Assembly (NCBI RefSeq): GCF_030519375.1
Contig: NZ_JAUMKB010000003.1
Coordinates: 248,001-312,000, forward strand
Length of the DNA: 64,000 bases
Reading direction: 5' to 3'
From: Mucilaginibacter tolerans
GTDB taxonomy: Bacteria > Bacteroidota > Bacteroidia > Sphingobacteriales > Sphingobacteriaceae
Shown here: one piece after another, positions 1 to 7,213 of the stretch
Numbering within the stretch: the stretch's first letter is position 1
How the letters are laid out: each line of letters starts with the position of its first letter
Translations under genes and position numbers: made by a program
Notes under the pieces: model-generated
Told to the model about the DNA's origin: nothing
What the model saw: the letters and a program-made list of their open reading frames with translations, nothing else
The model's database searches: none

Positions 1-614
1 CTTTGAATATTGAGAACTCACCCGAGGTGCAGTTTTATCATAAATCTAAACTAGTACCTGGTGTAGAGTCACTACCTTTTGGAAATACCCTGTCATTCCT
101 GAAGCCTGTATTTGAGCACTTAGGCGGCGCAACGGGTAGTGTAGCCGGACAGGAAGAACCGGGTGTATTTTATTCACAAAGCGGGATAGGTGTTACTCCT
201 GCAATCTGTTACGAATCCATCTATGGCGAATGGATAGCGCAATCCGTTCATAAGGGTGCACAATTTATAGCTATCATCACTAACGATGGCTGGTGGGAAA
301 ACACATCGGGAAAAGACCAGCACCTGGATTATGCCAAACTACGTGCTATCGAGACCCGTCGCTGGGTATGCAGGTCGGCCAATACGGGTATTTCAGCCTT
401 TATTAATCAGCGTGGTGATGTTGTTCAGCAAACCAAATGGTGGACACGCACGGCCATTAAACAGGATATCAACCTCAATTCCGATCTGACCTTTTATACT
501 TTATATGGCGATTACATCCCAAAAACAGGAAGTATGATTGCAATCGCTGGAATTATATGGATTCTCGTCGGAACGGTAAAAGATAGGAGAAAGAAACGAG
601 CGCTGTCAATCTGA
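1..614 (+). CDS. lnt: Apolipoprotein N-acyltransferase, C-terminal part
   Basis: This is the 3' end of a gene that enters from the left edge. The visible part is the carbon-nitrogen hydrolase (nitrilase-like) domain followed by one hydrophobic segment and a basic tail, as in Lnt, which adds the third acyl chain to lipoproteins in the inner membrane. Seen: a Lys in the SKLVPGVE stretch, matching the catalytic Lys region of Lnt (usually KxxLVPFGE), the nucleophile-region motif CYESIYGE, and the downstream NDGWW motif. The final helix (GSMIAIAGIIWILVG) would be the last transmembrane segment. The N-terminal membrane half and the catalytic Glu lie outside the window. The first in-frame TTG at position 3 is internal and is not the start. 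The assignment to Lnt rather than another nitrilase rests on the NDGWW motif and the terminal membrane segment. Confidence 0.88.
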   Translation, partial: LNIENSPEVQFYHKSKLVPGVESLPFGNTLSFLKPVFEHLGGATGSVAGQEEPGVFYSQSGIGVTPAICYESIYGEWIAQSVHKGAQFIAIITNDGWWENTSGKDQHLDYAKLRAIETRRWVCRSANTGISAFINQRGDVVQQTKWWTRTAIKQDINLNSDLTFYTLYGDYIPKTGSMIAIAGIIWILVGTVKDRRKKRALSI

Positions 615-688
615 GTCCGTCAAAGACTATGCGGGCAGGCCTTTACGCACCCTAATTCGAGCGCCTCAGCATGACACCCTCATCGGAA

Positions 689-1540
689 CTACCCCTCCCG
701 GCTTACAATAAACTGCATCAGGTCGAAAATAGGTTGGCGGATAACCTTACCCAGATGAATCTCGTTCTTCTCGCAAAGAGCCTTAAGTTCGTCAGCAAAA
801 ACAAAAGCGATTGATCCAACAAAATGGCATTTATAACGATGATATTGTGGGAACGATTTAATATCGGAATCGATAAACTCCTGGAAACCTCTGGCAAGTA
901 ACGCCTGGCAATAATCAGTTTGGCGGATGGTGTTTAAAAATCTTGAGAATGAAGCCAGAAAAGTATTAGCTGCCGGTTTCTGATACACATCCCGTATCAC
1001 ACTTTCTTTGGTGAGGTGATATTGCTCATCAAACTGAGCGTGTATGTCCGCAGGCATATTCCCATATAAAAAATCGGTGATTAAAGCTTTACCAAACCAT
1101 GTGCCCGACCCCTCATCGCCCAAAGCATAACCTAAACCATGTTTTCCTGAGTGTACTTCTTCTCCATCAAAAAAAGAAATGTTAGACCCCGTTCCCAATA
1201 CACAGCAAAGCCCTTTCTCGTGACCGCAAGTGGCATAGGCACTACCTAACAGATCGCTATCTGCACTGATGTAAGCTTTGGGGAATAACTGACTTAATGC
1301 ATTGGTAACAATCTCGTGCCTGTCAGGGCTTGAGCAGCCTGCACCAAAAAAATAGATTTCTGTAACGTCGGCAGCATAAGCTACCATACCAGCACCCTGA
1401 TCCTGCAGTATCTTCACCATTTCTCTTTCGGTAAGAAAATATGGATTTAGTCCCCCGGTTTTAAACTCTAATGGTTCCTTTTCGGGTACAGCAAGCAACC
1501 AGTCTGTTTTTGATGAACCGCTATCAGCAACAAGGATCAT
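689..1540 (-). CDS. BadF/BadG/BcrA/BcrD-type ATPase, N-acetylglucosamine-kinase-like
   Basis: The 283-residue protein belongs to the actin-fold sugar kinase/ATPase superfamily. The phosphate-1 loop DSGSSKTDW lies at about residues 6-14, a second glycine-rich loop LGTGSNISFFDG is central, and GLGYALGDEGSGTWFG follows, all typical of BadF/NagK-type kinases. Family members phosphorylate N-acetylglucosamine or related amino sugars, for example in peptidoglycan recycling; the exact substrate is inferred. Its ATG overlaps the stop of the upstream response-regulator gene by four bases (ATGA), so the two are probably translationally coupled. It converges on the lnt gene, with about 74 bases between them. 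Confidence 0.75.
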   Translation of the reverse strand: MILVADSGSSKTDWLLAVPEKEPLEFKTGGLNPYFLTEREMVKILQDQGAGMVAYAADVTEIYFFGAGCSSPDRHEIVTNALSQLFPKAYISADSDLLGSAYATCGHEKGLCCVLGTGSNISFFDGEEVHSGKHGLGYALGDEGSGTWFGKALITDFLYGNMPADIHAQFDEQYHLTKESVIRDVYQKPAANTFLASFSRFLNTIRQTDYCQALLARGFQEFIDSDIKSFPQYHRYKCHFVGSIAFVFADELKALCEKNEIHLGKVIRQPIFDLMQFIVSREG

Positions 1541-1917
1541 TTACAAATATCGTCGAGTGATTTTTGGGTGAGTGGTTTATGAATAAATGATGTGATATAT
1601 TTATTGTTAGTCGATTTTTTCAAATCGGTTGGATCGAGCGAGGAAGATAACATGAATATCTTTATCGTCTGCTTGTTTGCAATATCCAGCTTATCATACT
1701 CCTGCAAAAACTCAAAGCCACCCATCATCGGCATACGGATATCCAAAAAAATCACATCGGGTTTTATTGCCCCGGAGCGCAAAGAATCAATCGCATCGCT
1801 GGCCGATTGGCTGACGATCACCTTCTCGGCAAACTCGCCGCTTTCTAATATTTTGCGCGTGACAAAATTATCAATGTAATTGTCGTCTATCAGTAAACAG
1901 GTTTTATAATTTGACAT
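1537..1917 (-). CDS. Stand-alone response regulator receiver protein
   Basis: A 126-residue receiver domain with no output domain. The acidic pocket D11/D12, the phosphoryl-acceptor D59 (FLDIRMP), S91 and K114 (HKPL) are all present, so phosphorylation should be possible. I chose the ATG at 1917; an in-frame TTG nine bases upstream adds only three residues. Single-domain receivers of this type in Bacteroidota often act as phosphorelay shuttles or through protein contacts. The gene overlaps the following sugar-kinase-like gene by four bases. No histidine kinase lies next to it, so the partner is unknown. Confidence 0.85.
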   Translation of the reverse strand: MSNYKTCLLIDDNYIDNFVTRKILESGEFAEKVIVSQSASDAIDSLRSGAIKPDVIFLDIRMPMMGGFEFLQEYDKLDIANKQTIKIFMLSSSLDPTDLKKSTNNKYITSFIHKPLTQKSLDDICK

Positions 1918-2053
1918 CCACTCCAAAAATAGCTTTTATAAAAATAAAAAAGAATGTGTTTGATTTTTTATTTTCCCAAACATCCGTCCTGTTTATCAAC
2001 ACCTTAATAGAGATATTACAATTCATTACCGGGTTTTTTTATATCTTGCCCGG

Positions 2054-3853
2054 ATGAAATTATCACATTTAACAGCCCTTTTTTCGTTAATATTGCTTGC
2101 CATGAACCATTCTACCAGCAAAGCCGCCGACAACGTCCAGATATCTTATACCGTTACTTTTCCTGAAGCGCAGGCTCATTATGCCGAAATAGAAATGAAC
2201 ATTTCGGGCCTGAAACAAAACACCCTCGACCTGAAAATGCCAGTATGGACGCCTGGCTCATACCTTGTTCGCGAGTTCTCCAAAAATGTAGAATCATTCA
2301 GCGCCGAAGCCAATGGCAAATCAATAGATTCAAAAAAGATCCGCAAGAATATCTGGCAAATCCAGACGGCTAATGTATCTGCTGTTAAAGTAAAATATAA
2401 GCTGTATGCGTTCGAATTATCGGTACGTACCAGTTTGATCGATGTTTCTCATGCGTTCCTGGCAACCAGCGGAGTGTTCATGTATCCTGACGGGATGCTG
2501 CATCACCCCTCGACTATTCATATCGTGCCTCATAAAGGCTGGACAACTGTTTCAACCAGCCTGGATATGGTAAGTAATGATCCTTTTACCCTGCATTCGC
2601 CAGACTACGATATTTTATTTGATTCGCCGATTGAAGTAGGCACGCAGGACGTATTTAGTTTTGACGTAGCGGGCGTAAAATATGAGGTTGCTATGTGTGG
2701 CGGCGGTAATTACGATAAGGAGAAGCTGAAGAAAGACATGTCAAAGATCATTGAGCAGGAAGCTGCGGTTTTTGGTGAGGACCCTAATAAACGTTATGTA
2801 TTTATCGTACACAATACCTCAAAAGGCGGCGGCGGATTGGAGCATTTAAGTTCGACCGTATTGGGCATGTCGCGTGATAATTATGCTACCGATGCCGGTT
2901 ACCGCGGCTTTTTGACCCTGGTGGCCCATGAGCATTTCCACCTATGGAACGTGAAGCGCCTTAGGCCAATTGCGCTGGGGCCATTCGATTATGACAATGA
3001 AAACTACACAACGGATCTGTGGATAGCTGAAGGCTTTACTACTTATTACCAGAACATCATCGTACGTCGTACCAATATTTATCCACCTGAAACATACCTG
3101 GCAGCTTTGGCTGGAGATATTAATTATGTAGAGAACCAGGAGGGCAATAAAGTGCAGACCCTTTCAGAGTCTAGTTATGACGCATGGGTAAAGTATTACC
3201 GCCCGAATGAGAACTCTTTGAACACTAATATTTCTTACTACAACAAAGGCTCCATTATAGCGCTGATCTTCGACCTGGAGATCATCAACGTTACGCATGG
3301 CAAATCTTGCTTGGATGATGTGATGAAATACATGTACGATACTTATTATAAAACCCACAAGCGTGGCTACACCGATATCGAGTTTAAAGCCGCACTGGAA
3401 AAATTTAGTGGTAAAAATCTGGATGAGTTTTATAAAAAATACATCAACGGGTTGGATGATATCGATTATGGGAAATACCTGGCTTACGCGGGTTACCAGT
3501 TAAAAGACGAGCTTGGTGGGAATAATGACCCTTCACTAGGTGTTGTCACAGCATCGGCTAATAACAAAATCACTGTAACCAATGTTGTCCGCAATTCGGC
3601 TGCCTGGATTGACGGCATTAATGTGGGAGACGAAATAACTGATATTGATGGCAATAAAATCACGGATATGAGCACTGCCTTAAATGGTAAAAAACCAGGA
3701 GATAAGATCAGTGTATCGGTATTGAGAGATGGTTTACCTGTAACCCTTCCTGTTACTCTGCTTAAAAGGACGCAGGTAAAGTACAGTATCGTCAGTGTCG
3801 ATTCGCCAAGCGCGCAGCAACTGGAAGTGCGTAAAAAGTGGCTAAGGCTGTAG
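2054..3853 (+). CDS. M61 family metallopeptidase with C-terminal PDZ domain
   Basis: A 599-residue exported peptidase of the glycyl-aminopeptidase (M61) family. There is an N-terminal signal peptide (about residues 1-24), a beta-rich N-domain, a GGGGLEH motif at 258-264, the zinc site HEHFH at 292-296 with the third ligand E326 in AEGFTT, and a PDZ domain at roughly 500-575. The active-site set is complete. Family members cleave N-terminal Gly or Ala from peptides; the periplasmic location follows from the signal peptide. The gene converges with the HxlR regulator gene, with ten bases between stops. The gene stands alone, and substrate and role are not evident from context. Confidence 0.9.
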   Translation: MKLSHLTALFSLILLAMNHSTSKAADNVQISYTVTFPEAQAHYAEIEMNISGLKQNTLDLKMPVWTPGSYLVREFSKNVESFSAEANGKSIDSKKIRKNIWQIQTANVSAVKVKYKLYAFELSVRTSLIDVSHAFLATSGVFMYPDGMLHHPSTIHIVPHKGWTTVSTSLDMVSNDPFTLHSPDYDILFDSPIEVGTQDVFSFDVAGVKYEVAMCGGGNYDKEKLKKDMSKIIEQEAAVFGEDPNKRYVFIVHNTSKGGGGLEHLSSTVLGMSRDNYATDAGYRGFLTLVAHEHFHLWNVKRLRPIALGPFDYDNENYTTDLWIAEGFTTYYQNIIVRRTNIYPPETYLAALAGDINYVENQEGNKVQTLSESSYDAWVKYYRPNENSLNTNISYYNKGSIIALIFDLEIINVTHGKSCLDDVMKYMYDTYYKTHKRGYTDIEFKAALEKFSGKNLDEFYKKYINGLDDIDYGKYLAYAGYQLKDELGGNNDPSLGVVTASANNKITVTNVVRNSAAWIDGINVGDEITDIDGNKITDMSTALNGKKPGDKISVSVLRDGLPVTLPVTLLKRTQVKYSIVSVDSPSAQQLEVRKKWLRL

Positions 3854-3863
3854 TCTCTTTAAA

Positions 3864-4265
3864 TTAGCTTTGCTGCGGGAAGCTTTCCATGGCTTTATTG
3901 GCATAGGTTTCCTGTAGCCCGGTATCTTCTATAGCCCAGTTAGCCATTGCAAACAGTACGGGGTGTAATTTCTTACCCGCAGAGGTCAGGCTGTAAATTA
4001 CGTAAGGCGGCACTACGGGTTTTGACTCCCTGATCACCAGGTTATCAACTTCCAGTTGTTTCAGGTTCTGAATCAGCATTTTTTCGGTAATAGCCGGAAT
4101 AGCTTTACGCAGTTCGCTGTAACGCTTATCTCCTGTGAGCAAGTGATATAAAATAATCGGCTTCCAGTAACCACCTATCTTTTCCATAACATAAGTTACC
4201 GGGCATTCACTAAGTGCGAACTTCTTATTTTCCTGTATGGTTGAGCTTTCTTTTACCAGTGTCAT
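3864..4265 (-). CDS. HxlR-family transcriptional regulator
   Basis: A 133-residue winged-helix protein with the HxlR signature: CPVTYVMEKIGGYWKPIILYH near residues 21-41, KRYSELRKAIPAITEKML in the recognition region and a dimerising C-terminal helix (LHPVLFAMANWA). HxlR proteins are MarR-like repressors or activators that often sense reactive electrophiles or redox state through a Cys; C21 here is in the usual sensing position. The gene is divergent from an NmrA-like oxidoreductase, and the 82-base gap contains a perfect inverted repeat overlapping two promoters, so regulation of both genes is likely. Confidence 0.88.
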   Translation of the reverse strand: MTLVKESSTIQENKKFALSECPVTYVMEKIGGYWKPIILYHLLTGDKRYSELRKAIPAITEKMLIQNLKQLEVDNLVIRESKPVVPPYVIYSLTSAGKKLHPVLFAMANWAIEDTGLQETYANKAMESFPQQS

Positions 4266-4284
4266 GATACATACTTTAGGGTAA

Positions 4285-4306
4285 GTACTTGTAAAAAAGT
4301 AAGTAC
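4285..4306. promoter_or_regulatory. Inverted repeat, probable HxlR operator
   Basis: GTACTT (4285-4290) and AAGTAC (4301-4306) form a perfect inverted repeat with a 10-base spacer, midway between the divergent HxlR and NmrA-like genes. Flanking TA-rich bases extend the similarity. GTAC-centred repeats are common for HxlR proteins. Binding is inferred from position and symmetry. Confidence 0.65.
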
Positions 4307-4319
4307 AAAAATAACTTTG
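4289..4319 (+). promoter_or_regulatory. Bacteroidota-type promoter for the NmrA-like gene
   Basis: A -33 TTG (4289-4291) and a -7 TAACTTTG (4312-4319) are separated by 20 bases, matching the TTG-N17-23-TAnnTTTG pattern of Bacteroidota. The -33 element lies inside the inverted repeat, which would allow repression by occlusion. The start codon is 28 bases past the -7 box. Confidence 0.65.
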
Positions 4320-4335
4320 TTCCCAACAAAATCAA
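4306..4335 (-). promoter_or_regulatory. Divergent Bacteroidota-type promoter for the HxlR gene
   Basis: Read on the minus strand, TTG (4335-4333) and TATTTTTG (4313-4306) are spaced by 19 bases. This box overlaps the -7 box of the opposite promoter, so the two promoters are probably mutually exclusive. The operator covers the expected transcription start. Confidence 0.55.
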
Positions 4336-4347
4336 ATTAAAAAGATC

Positions 4348-5235
4348 ATGAAAATTATAGTAACAGGCTCATTGGGGAACATTAGTAAACCTCTCGCCAA
4401 ACAACTGGTAGCAAACGGTCACGATGTGAACGTCATTAGCTCGGATACAAACAAAGTAAATGACATCGAAGCTTTGGGTGCTAAAGCAGCCATAGGTTCA
4501 ATCGCCGATGTCGACTTCCTGGCTCAAACATTCACTGGTGCAGACGTAGTGTATACCATGATACCGCCAAACTTCGCAGCAGCCAATTACCGTAAATATG
4601 TTGGCGACTCAGGCAAAACCTATGCAGAGGCTGTCAAAAAAGCGGGTATTAAAAGAATCGTAAACTTGAGCAGTATCGGTGCTGACATTGACGGCGGCAC
4701 AGGTCCGATATCAGGTGTACATGATGCCGAGACCGGGTTAAACAAATTGGAGGGCGTTGCCATTAAACACGTTCGCGCTGGTTTCTTTTACACCAATTTT
4801 TATAACAATATCCCGATGATTAATCAGGGCTTCCTTGGATCAAACTATAGTGCACAAACACGCCTGGTTATGACCCACCCATTGGATATTGCCAATATTG
4901 TGGCGGAAGAATTGCAAAATACTTTCACAGGCAAGAGCGTACGTTATGCGGTGAGCGACGAACGCACTTTGGGTGAGGCAGCGAAAATTTTAGGAGCAGC
5001 TATCGATAAACCTGATTTGAAATGGATTGAATTTACCGATGAGCAAGCCTACGAGGGAATGCTTCAAGGCGGTTTGCCCCCGGAAATTGCCCGAAATTTT
5101 ACAGAAATGGGGACCGCCATACGAAGCGCCATTTTATGGAAAGATTTTGACGCCAGTGGCGGCGTGATTTCAGGTAAAATAAAGCTGGAAGAGTTTGCAA
5201 AAGAATTTGCTGAACGACTTCAGGTAACTGCCTAA
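4348..5235 (+). CDS. NmrA-like NAD(P)-binding atypical SDR
   Basis: A 295-residue atypical short-chain dehydrogenase of the NmrA/NAD(P)H-azoreductase-like group. The N-terminus MKIIVTGSLGNISKPLAK is a Rossmann beta-alpha-beta unit with a modified glycine motif, and VVYTMIPPNF and RIVNLSSIGAD are the usual second and third strands. The Tyr/Lys catalytic pair of classical SDRs is absent, so it may be a redox sensor or quinone/azo reductase. The divergent HxlR gene and shared operator suggest induction by electrophiles such as quinones, as known for several HxlR-controlled reductases; this is inference. Confidence 0.75.
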   Translation: MKIIVTGSLGNISKPLAKQLVANGHDVNVISSDTNKVNDIEALGAKAAIGSIADVDFLAQTFTGADVVYTMIPPNFAAANYRKYVGDSGKTYAEAVKKAGIKRIVNLSSIGADIDGGTGPISGVHDAETGLNKLEGVAIKHVRAGFFYTNFYNNIPMINQGFLGSNYSAQTRLVMTHPLDIANIVAEELQNTFTGKSVRYAVSDERTLGEAAKILGAAIDKPDLKWIEFTDEQAYEGMLQGGLPPEIARNFTEMGTAIRSAILWKDFDASGGVISGKIKLEEFAKEFAERLQVTA

Positions 5236-5271
5236 CTGCCTCAGATTTCATCTAATCATTAGCTTATTACG

Positions 5272-5302
5272 AAGCTGTCTATATAAATAGTATGGGCAGC
5301 TT
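5272..5302 (+). terminator. Possible weak terminator hairpin
   Basis: AAGCTG (5272-5277) pairs with CAGCTT (5297-5302) around a 19-base loop, followed by a T-rich run broken by single G residues. It lies 37 bases after the NmrA-like stop. The stem is short and the loop long, so the call is tentative. Confidence 0.35.
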
Positions 5303-5378
5303 TGTTGTTTTATCAAAACATTTTAGCTCCGGGAGACTTATATTAATGAAAAACATCATCTAACTAAAACTATCTACC

Positions 5379-5534
5379 ATGAATTCATTATTGTATATCA
5401 TCGCCGTTATACTCATCATAGGATGGGCACTGGGCGTATTTGTTTATTCAGCCGCAGGGCTGATACACGTACTATTGGTTATTGCGATCATCGCCATCAT
5501 TTTAGGATTGCTGCGACGACCAACGACTATATAA
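5379..5534 (+). CDS. Small two-helix membrane protein, lmo0937 type
   Basis: A 51-residue protein starting MNSLLYIIAVILII and continuing WALGVFVYSAAGLIHVLLV, ending in a basic GLLRRPTTI tail. Nearly all of it is two hydrophobic helices joined by a short turn. The GW(A)LGVF..SAAGLIHVLLVIA pattern is that of the widespread lmo0937 family of tiny membrane proteins, often expressed under envelope or osmotic stress; no biochemical function is known. The gene has its own ATG and is followed by a hairpin terminator, which supports it as a real gene despite its size. Confidence 0.75.
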   Translation: MNSLLYIIAVILIIGWALGVFVYSAAGLIHVLLVIAIIAIILGLLRRPTTI

Positions 5535-5550
5535 ATAATATGAAACGTAA

Positions 5551-5579
5551 AAAAAAGGCCGCTAACACGGCTTTTTTTA
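5551..5579. terminator. Bidirectional hairpin terminator
   Basis: An A-rich left arm ending in GGCCG (to 5561) pairs with CGGC and a run of T (5568-5578), with one bulged G. It sits between the small membrane gene on the plus strand and the VOC gene on the minus strand and can serve both. Confidence 0.7.
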
Positions 5580-5580
5580 T

Positions 5581-5988
5581 TTACTTCTGACCAAGTGAGA
5601 ACCAATTTCCCGAATCGTCTTTAAACAATGCTTCGAAACCATAAAACTCCTGCGTCGGTGCTTTGGTAAACTCCACGCCCTTGGCCTTCAATTCTTCATA
5701 AGTTGCTAATAAGTCATTGCATTGAAATACACCGAACCCAAATGTTCCGCCTGCTACCAGTTTGCGCATAGCTTCTGCTGATTCCCTGGTGAACATCATC
5801 CCTTCGCTTATCGCCATCAGGGCGATTTCAAGGTCAGTCTGTTCTGGCGGGTTAACCGTGAGCCAGCGGGCGCCCGGCCCCATAGGCGCATCGGTATGTA
5901 CTTTAAAACCCAGTTTATTCACATAAAAATCGTATGCGCTGTCCTGGTTGAGCACAAAAATGCTCACATGATTTAATCGGGTGATCAT
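5581..5988 (-). CDS. VOC family (glyoxalase/bleomycin-resistance fold) protein
   Basis: A 135-residue vicinal-oxygen-chelate protein. H7 (NHVSIFV), E50-region LEIALM and the final FSLGQ strand give the paired beta-alpha-beta-beta-beta modules and a partial metal site of the glyoxalase I superfamily. The gene lies 45 bases downstream of an AraC-type regulator on the same strand and is probably co-transcribed and controlled by it. The superfamily covers lyases, dioxygenases and drug-binding proteins, so the substrate cannot be named. Confidence 0.8.
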   Translation of the reverse strand: MITRLNHVSIFVLNQDSAYDFYVNKLGFKVHTDAPMGPGARWLTVNPPEQTDLEIALMAISEGMMFTRESAEAMRKLVAGGTFGFGVFQCNDLLATYEELKAKGVEFTKAPTQEFYGFEALFKDDSGNWFSLGQK

Positions 5989-6033
5989 AATTTTAAGTAA
6001 TTGATTTACTCAAATATCTATGATACAGCACAT

Positions 6034-6474
6034 TTAGACTTCTTGAAAATTGCTCTTTTGGGTCCAGCCGTTCATTTCGGCAAAGCAATTGGGAACATGT
6101 TTGAGAGGGATGGTTTTTATCTCTAGCTGCTTGCCGATATATTCTTGCAGATACGCGGAAGGTGTTTGTCCAACCATGCGCTTAAATAAACCTGTAAACG
6201 AGCTGACGCTGTCAAACCCCACTGAATAACATACTTCAGAAACCGGCATTTGCTTTTTCAAAAACAATTTCGAGTTTTCTATCCGAACATAAGTCAGGTA
6301 CTGGTGGGGCGTTTTGCCGTAAGTTTTTTTGAAAAGGCGGATGAAATGAAATTTGGAGAAGAAAGCCTCATCGGCAATATGGTCAAGCTCAATCGCATTG
6401 GCGTAGTTATCGTCAATAAACAATTTGGCTTTAACTATGCGCCGGTACAGGTATACTTTGGGATAAAACTCCAT
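6034..6474 (-). CDS. AraC-family regulator, DNA-binding domain only
   Basis: A 146-residue protein consisting almost only of the double helix-turn-helix AraC domain: IELDHIADEAFFSKFHFIRLFKK for the first motif and VSEVCYSVGFDSVSSFTGLFKR for the second, then GQTPSAYLQ. No effector domain is present, which places it with short AraC regulators that respond to other signals or to their own level. It precedes the VOC gene by 45 bases on the same strand, so that gene is its likeliest target. Confidence 0.88.
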   Translation of the reverse strand: MEFYPKVYLYRRIVKAKLFIDDNYANAIELDHIADEAFFSKFHFIRLFKKTYGKTPHQYLTYVRIENSKLFLKKQMPVSEVCYSVGFDSVSSFTGLFKRMVGQTPSAYLQEYIGKQLEIKTIPLKHVPNCFAEMNGWTQKSNFQEV

Positions 6475-6512
6475 TGGATGAAGATCGCTATTAAAGTTAA
6501 GAATTTATCCAT

Positions 6513-6540
6513 AAAAAAGGCCGCCAATGGCAGCCTTTTA
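6513..6540 (-). terminator. Hairpin terminator of the YciE/F-like gene
   Basis: AAAAGGC-C-GCC (6515-6525) pairs with GGC-A-GCCTTTT (6529-6539) around an AAT loop, with one mismatch. On the minus strand a T run follows, and the preceding gene stop is at 6558. Confidence 0.7.
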
Positions 6541-6557
6541 ATTCATTTTCAATAACA

Positions 6558-7109
6558 TCATTTCTTTTCTTTACTTGCCGATTGATTTATGCTGTTTTCG
6601 GCTACCTCCGTAAGTTTGATATCGGCATTTTTTTCCTCCTGCAAGGTTGCTTCAAGTAACTCTGCTGCTTCATCGTACCCTAAAACGCCTGCCAGTGTTT
6701 TTAAAGTGCCGTAAGAAGCAATTTCATAATGTTCTATTTTCTGTCCCGCTGAAATAATTCCTGCATCGCGTGTAATGCTTCCTGTTTTAGTGTCGGCAAC
6801 AATTTCATCGCCTTCTTTTATCAGGCCTGCCATTGCTTCACATTTTTTAGCGACAACTTTTTCGCCTATTGATTCAAAAGCTCGTTCTAAACGACTTACA
6901 TGATTTTCCGTTTCAGCCAAATGATTTTGAATTGCAGAACGCAGTTGCTCACTGGTAGCTGCTTTGGCCATTTTTGGTAAAGCCGTTGTTAAATGTTTTT
7001 CAGCCCAATAAATATCTTTTAACTCATCAATGAATAATTCATTCAATGCTGATTCGTTCACGCCCGAGGCCATTTCTGCGTGGTTCGCTGTTGTTTTGAT
7101 AGTCGACAT
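6558..7109 (-). CDS. YciE/YciF-type ferritin-like protein (DUF892)
   Basis: A 183-residue protein with the four-helix DUF892 fold: ELFIDELKDIYWAEKHL near residues 25-41, then a long ETENHVSRLERAFESIGEK helix and the KIEHYEIASYGTLKTLA helix. The E/H residues in these helices resemble the diiron ligands of ferritin-like proteins. YciE/F proteins are stress-induced and of uncertain activity. A lysine-rich tail follows. The gene is upstream of a terminator and is followed on the other side by ligD and ku on the same strand, but a 104-base AT-rich gap separates them, so it is probably a separate unit with a shared stress theme. Confidence 0.85.
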   Translation of the reverse strand: MSTIKTTANHAEMASGVNESALNELFIDELKDIYWAEKHLTTALPKMAKAATSEQLRSAIQNHLAETENHVSRLERAFESIGEKVVAKKCEAMAGLIKEGDEIVADTKTGSITRDAGIISAGQKIEHYEIASYGTLKTLAGVLGYDEAAELLEATLQEEKNADIKLTEVAENSINQSASKEKK

Positions 7110-7213
7110 AATGTAGATCCTTTTTAATTGTTTGTATTTAAACTACATATGGCAATCACTTAAGTTTTATTATTTTGAAATAATATTAATTAAAAATATA
7201 CATTGATTAATTA

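Noticed and set aside
1924..1931. TATTTTTG on the minus strand before the response regulator gene
   Set aside because: It matches the -7 pattern but lies only seven bases from the ATG and has no -33 element.
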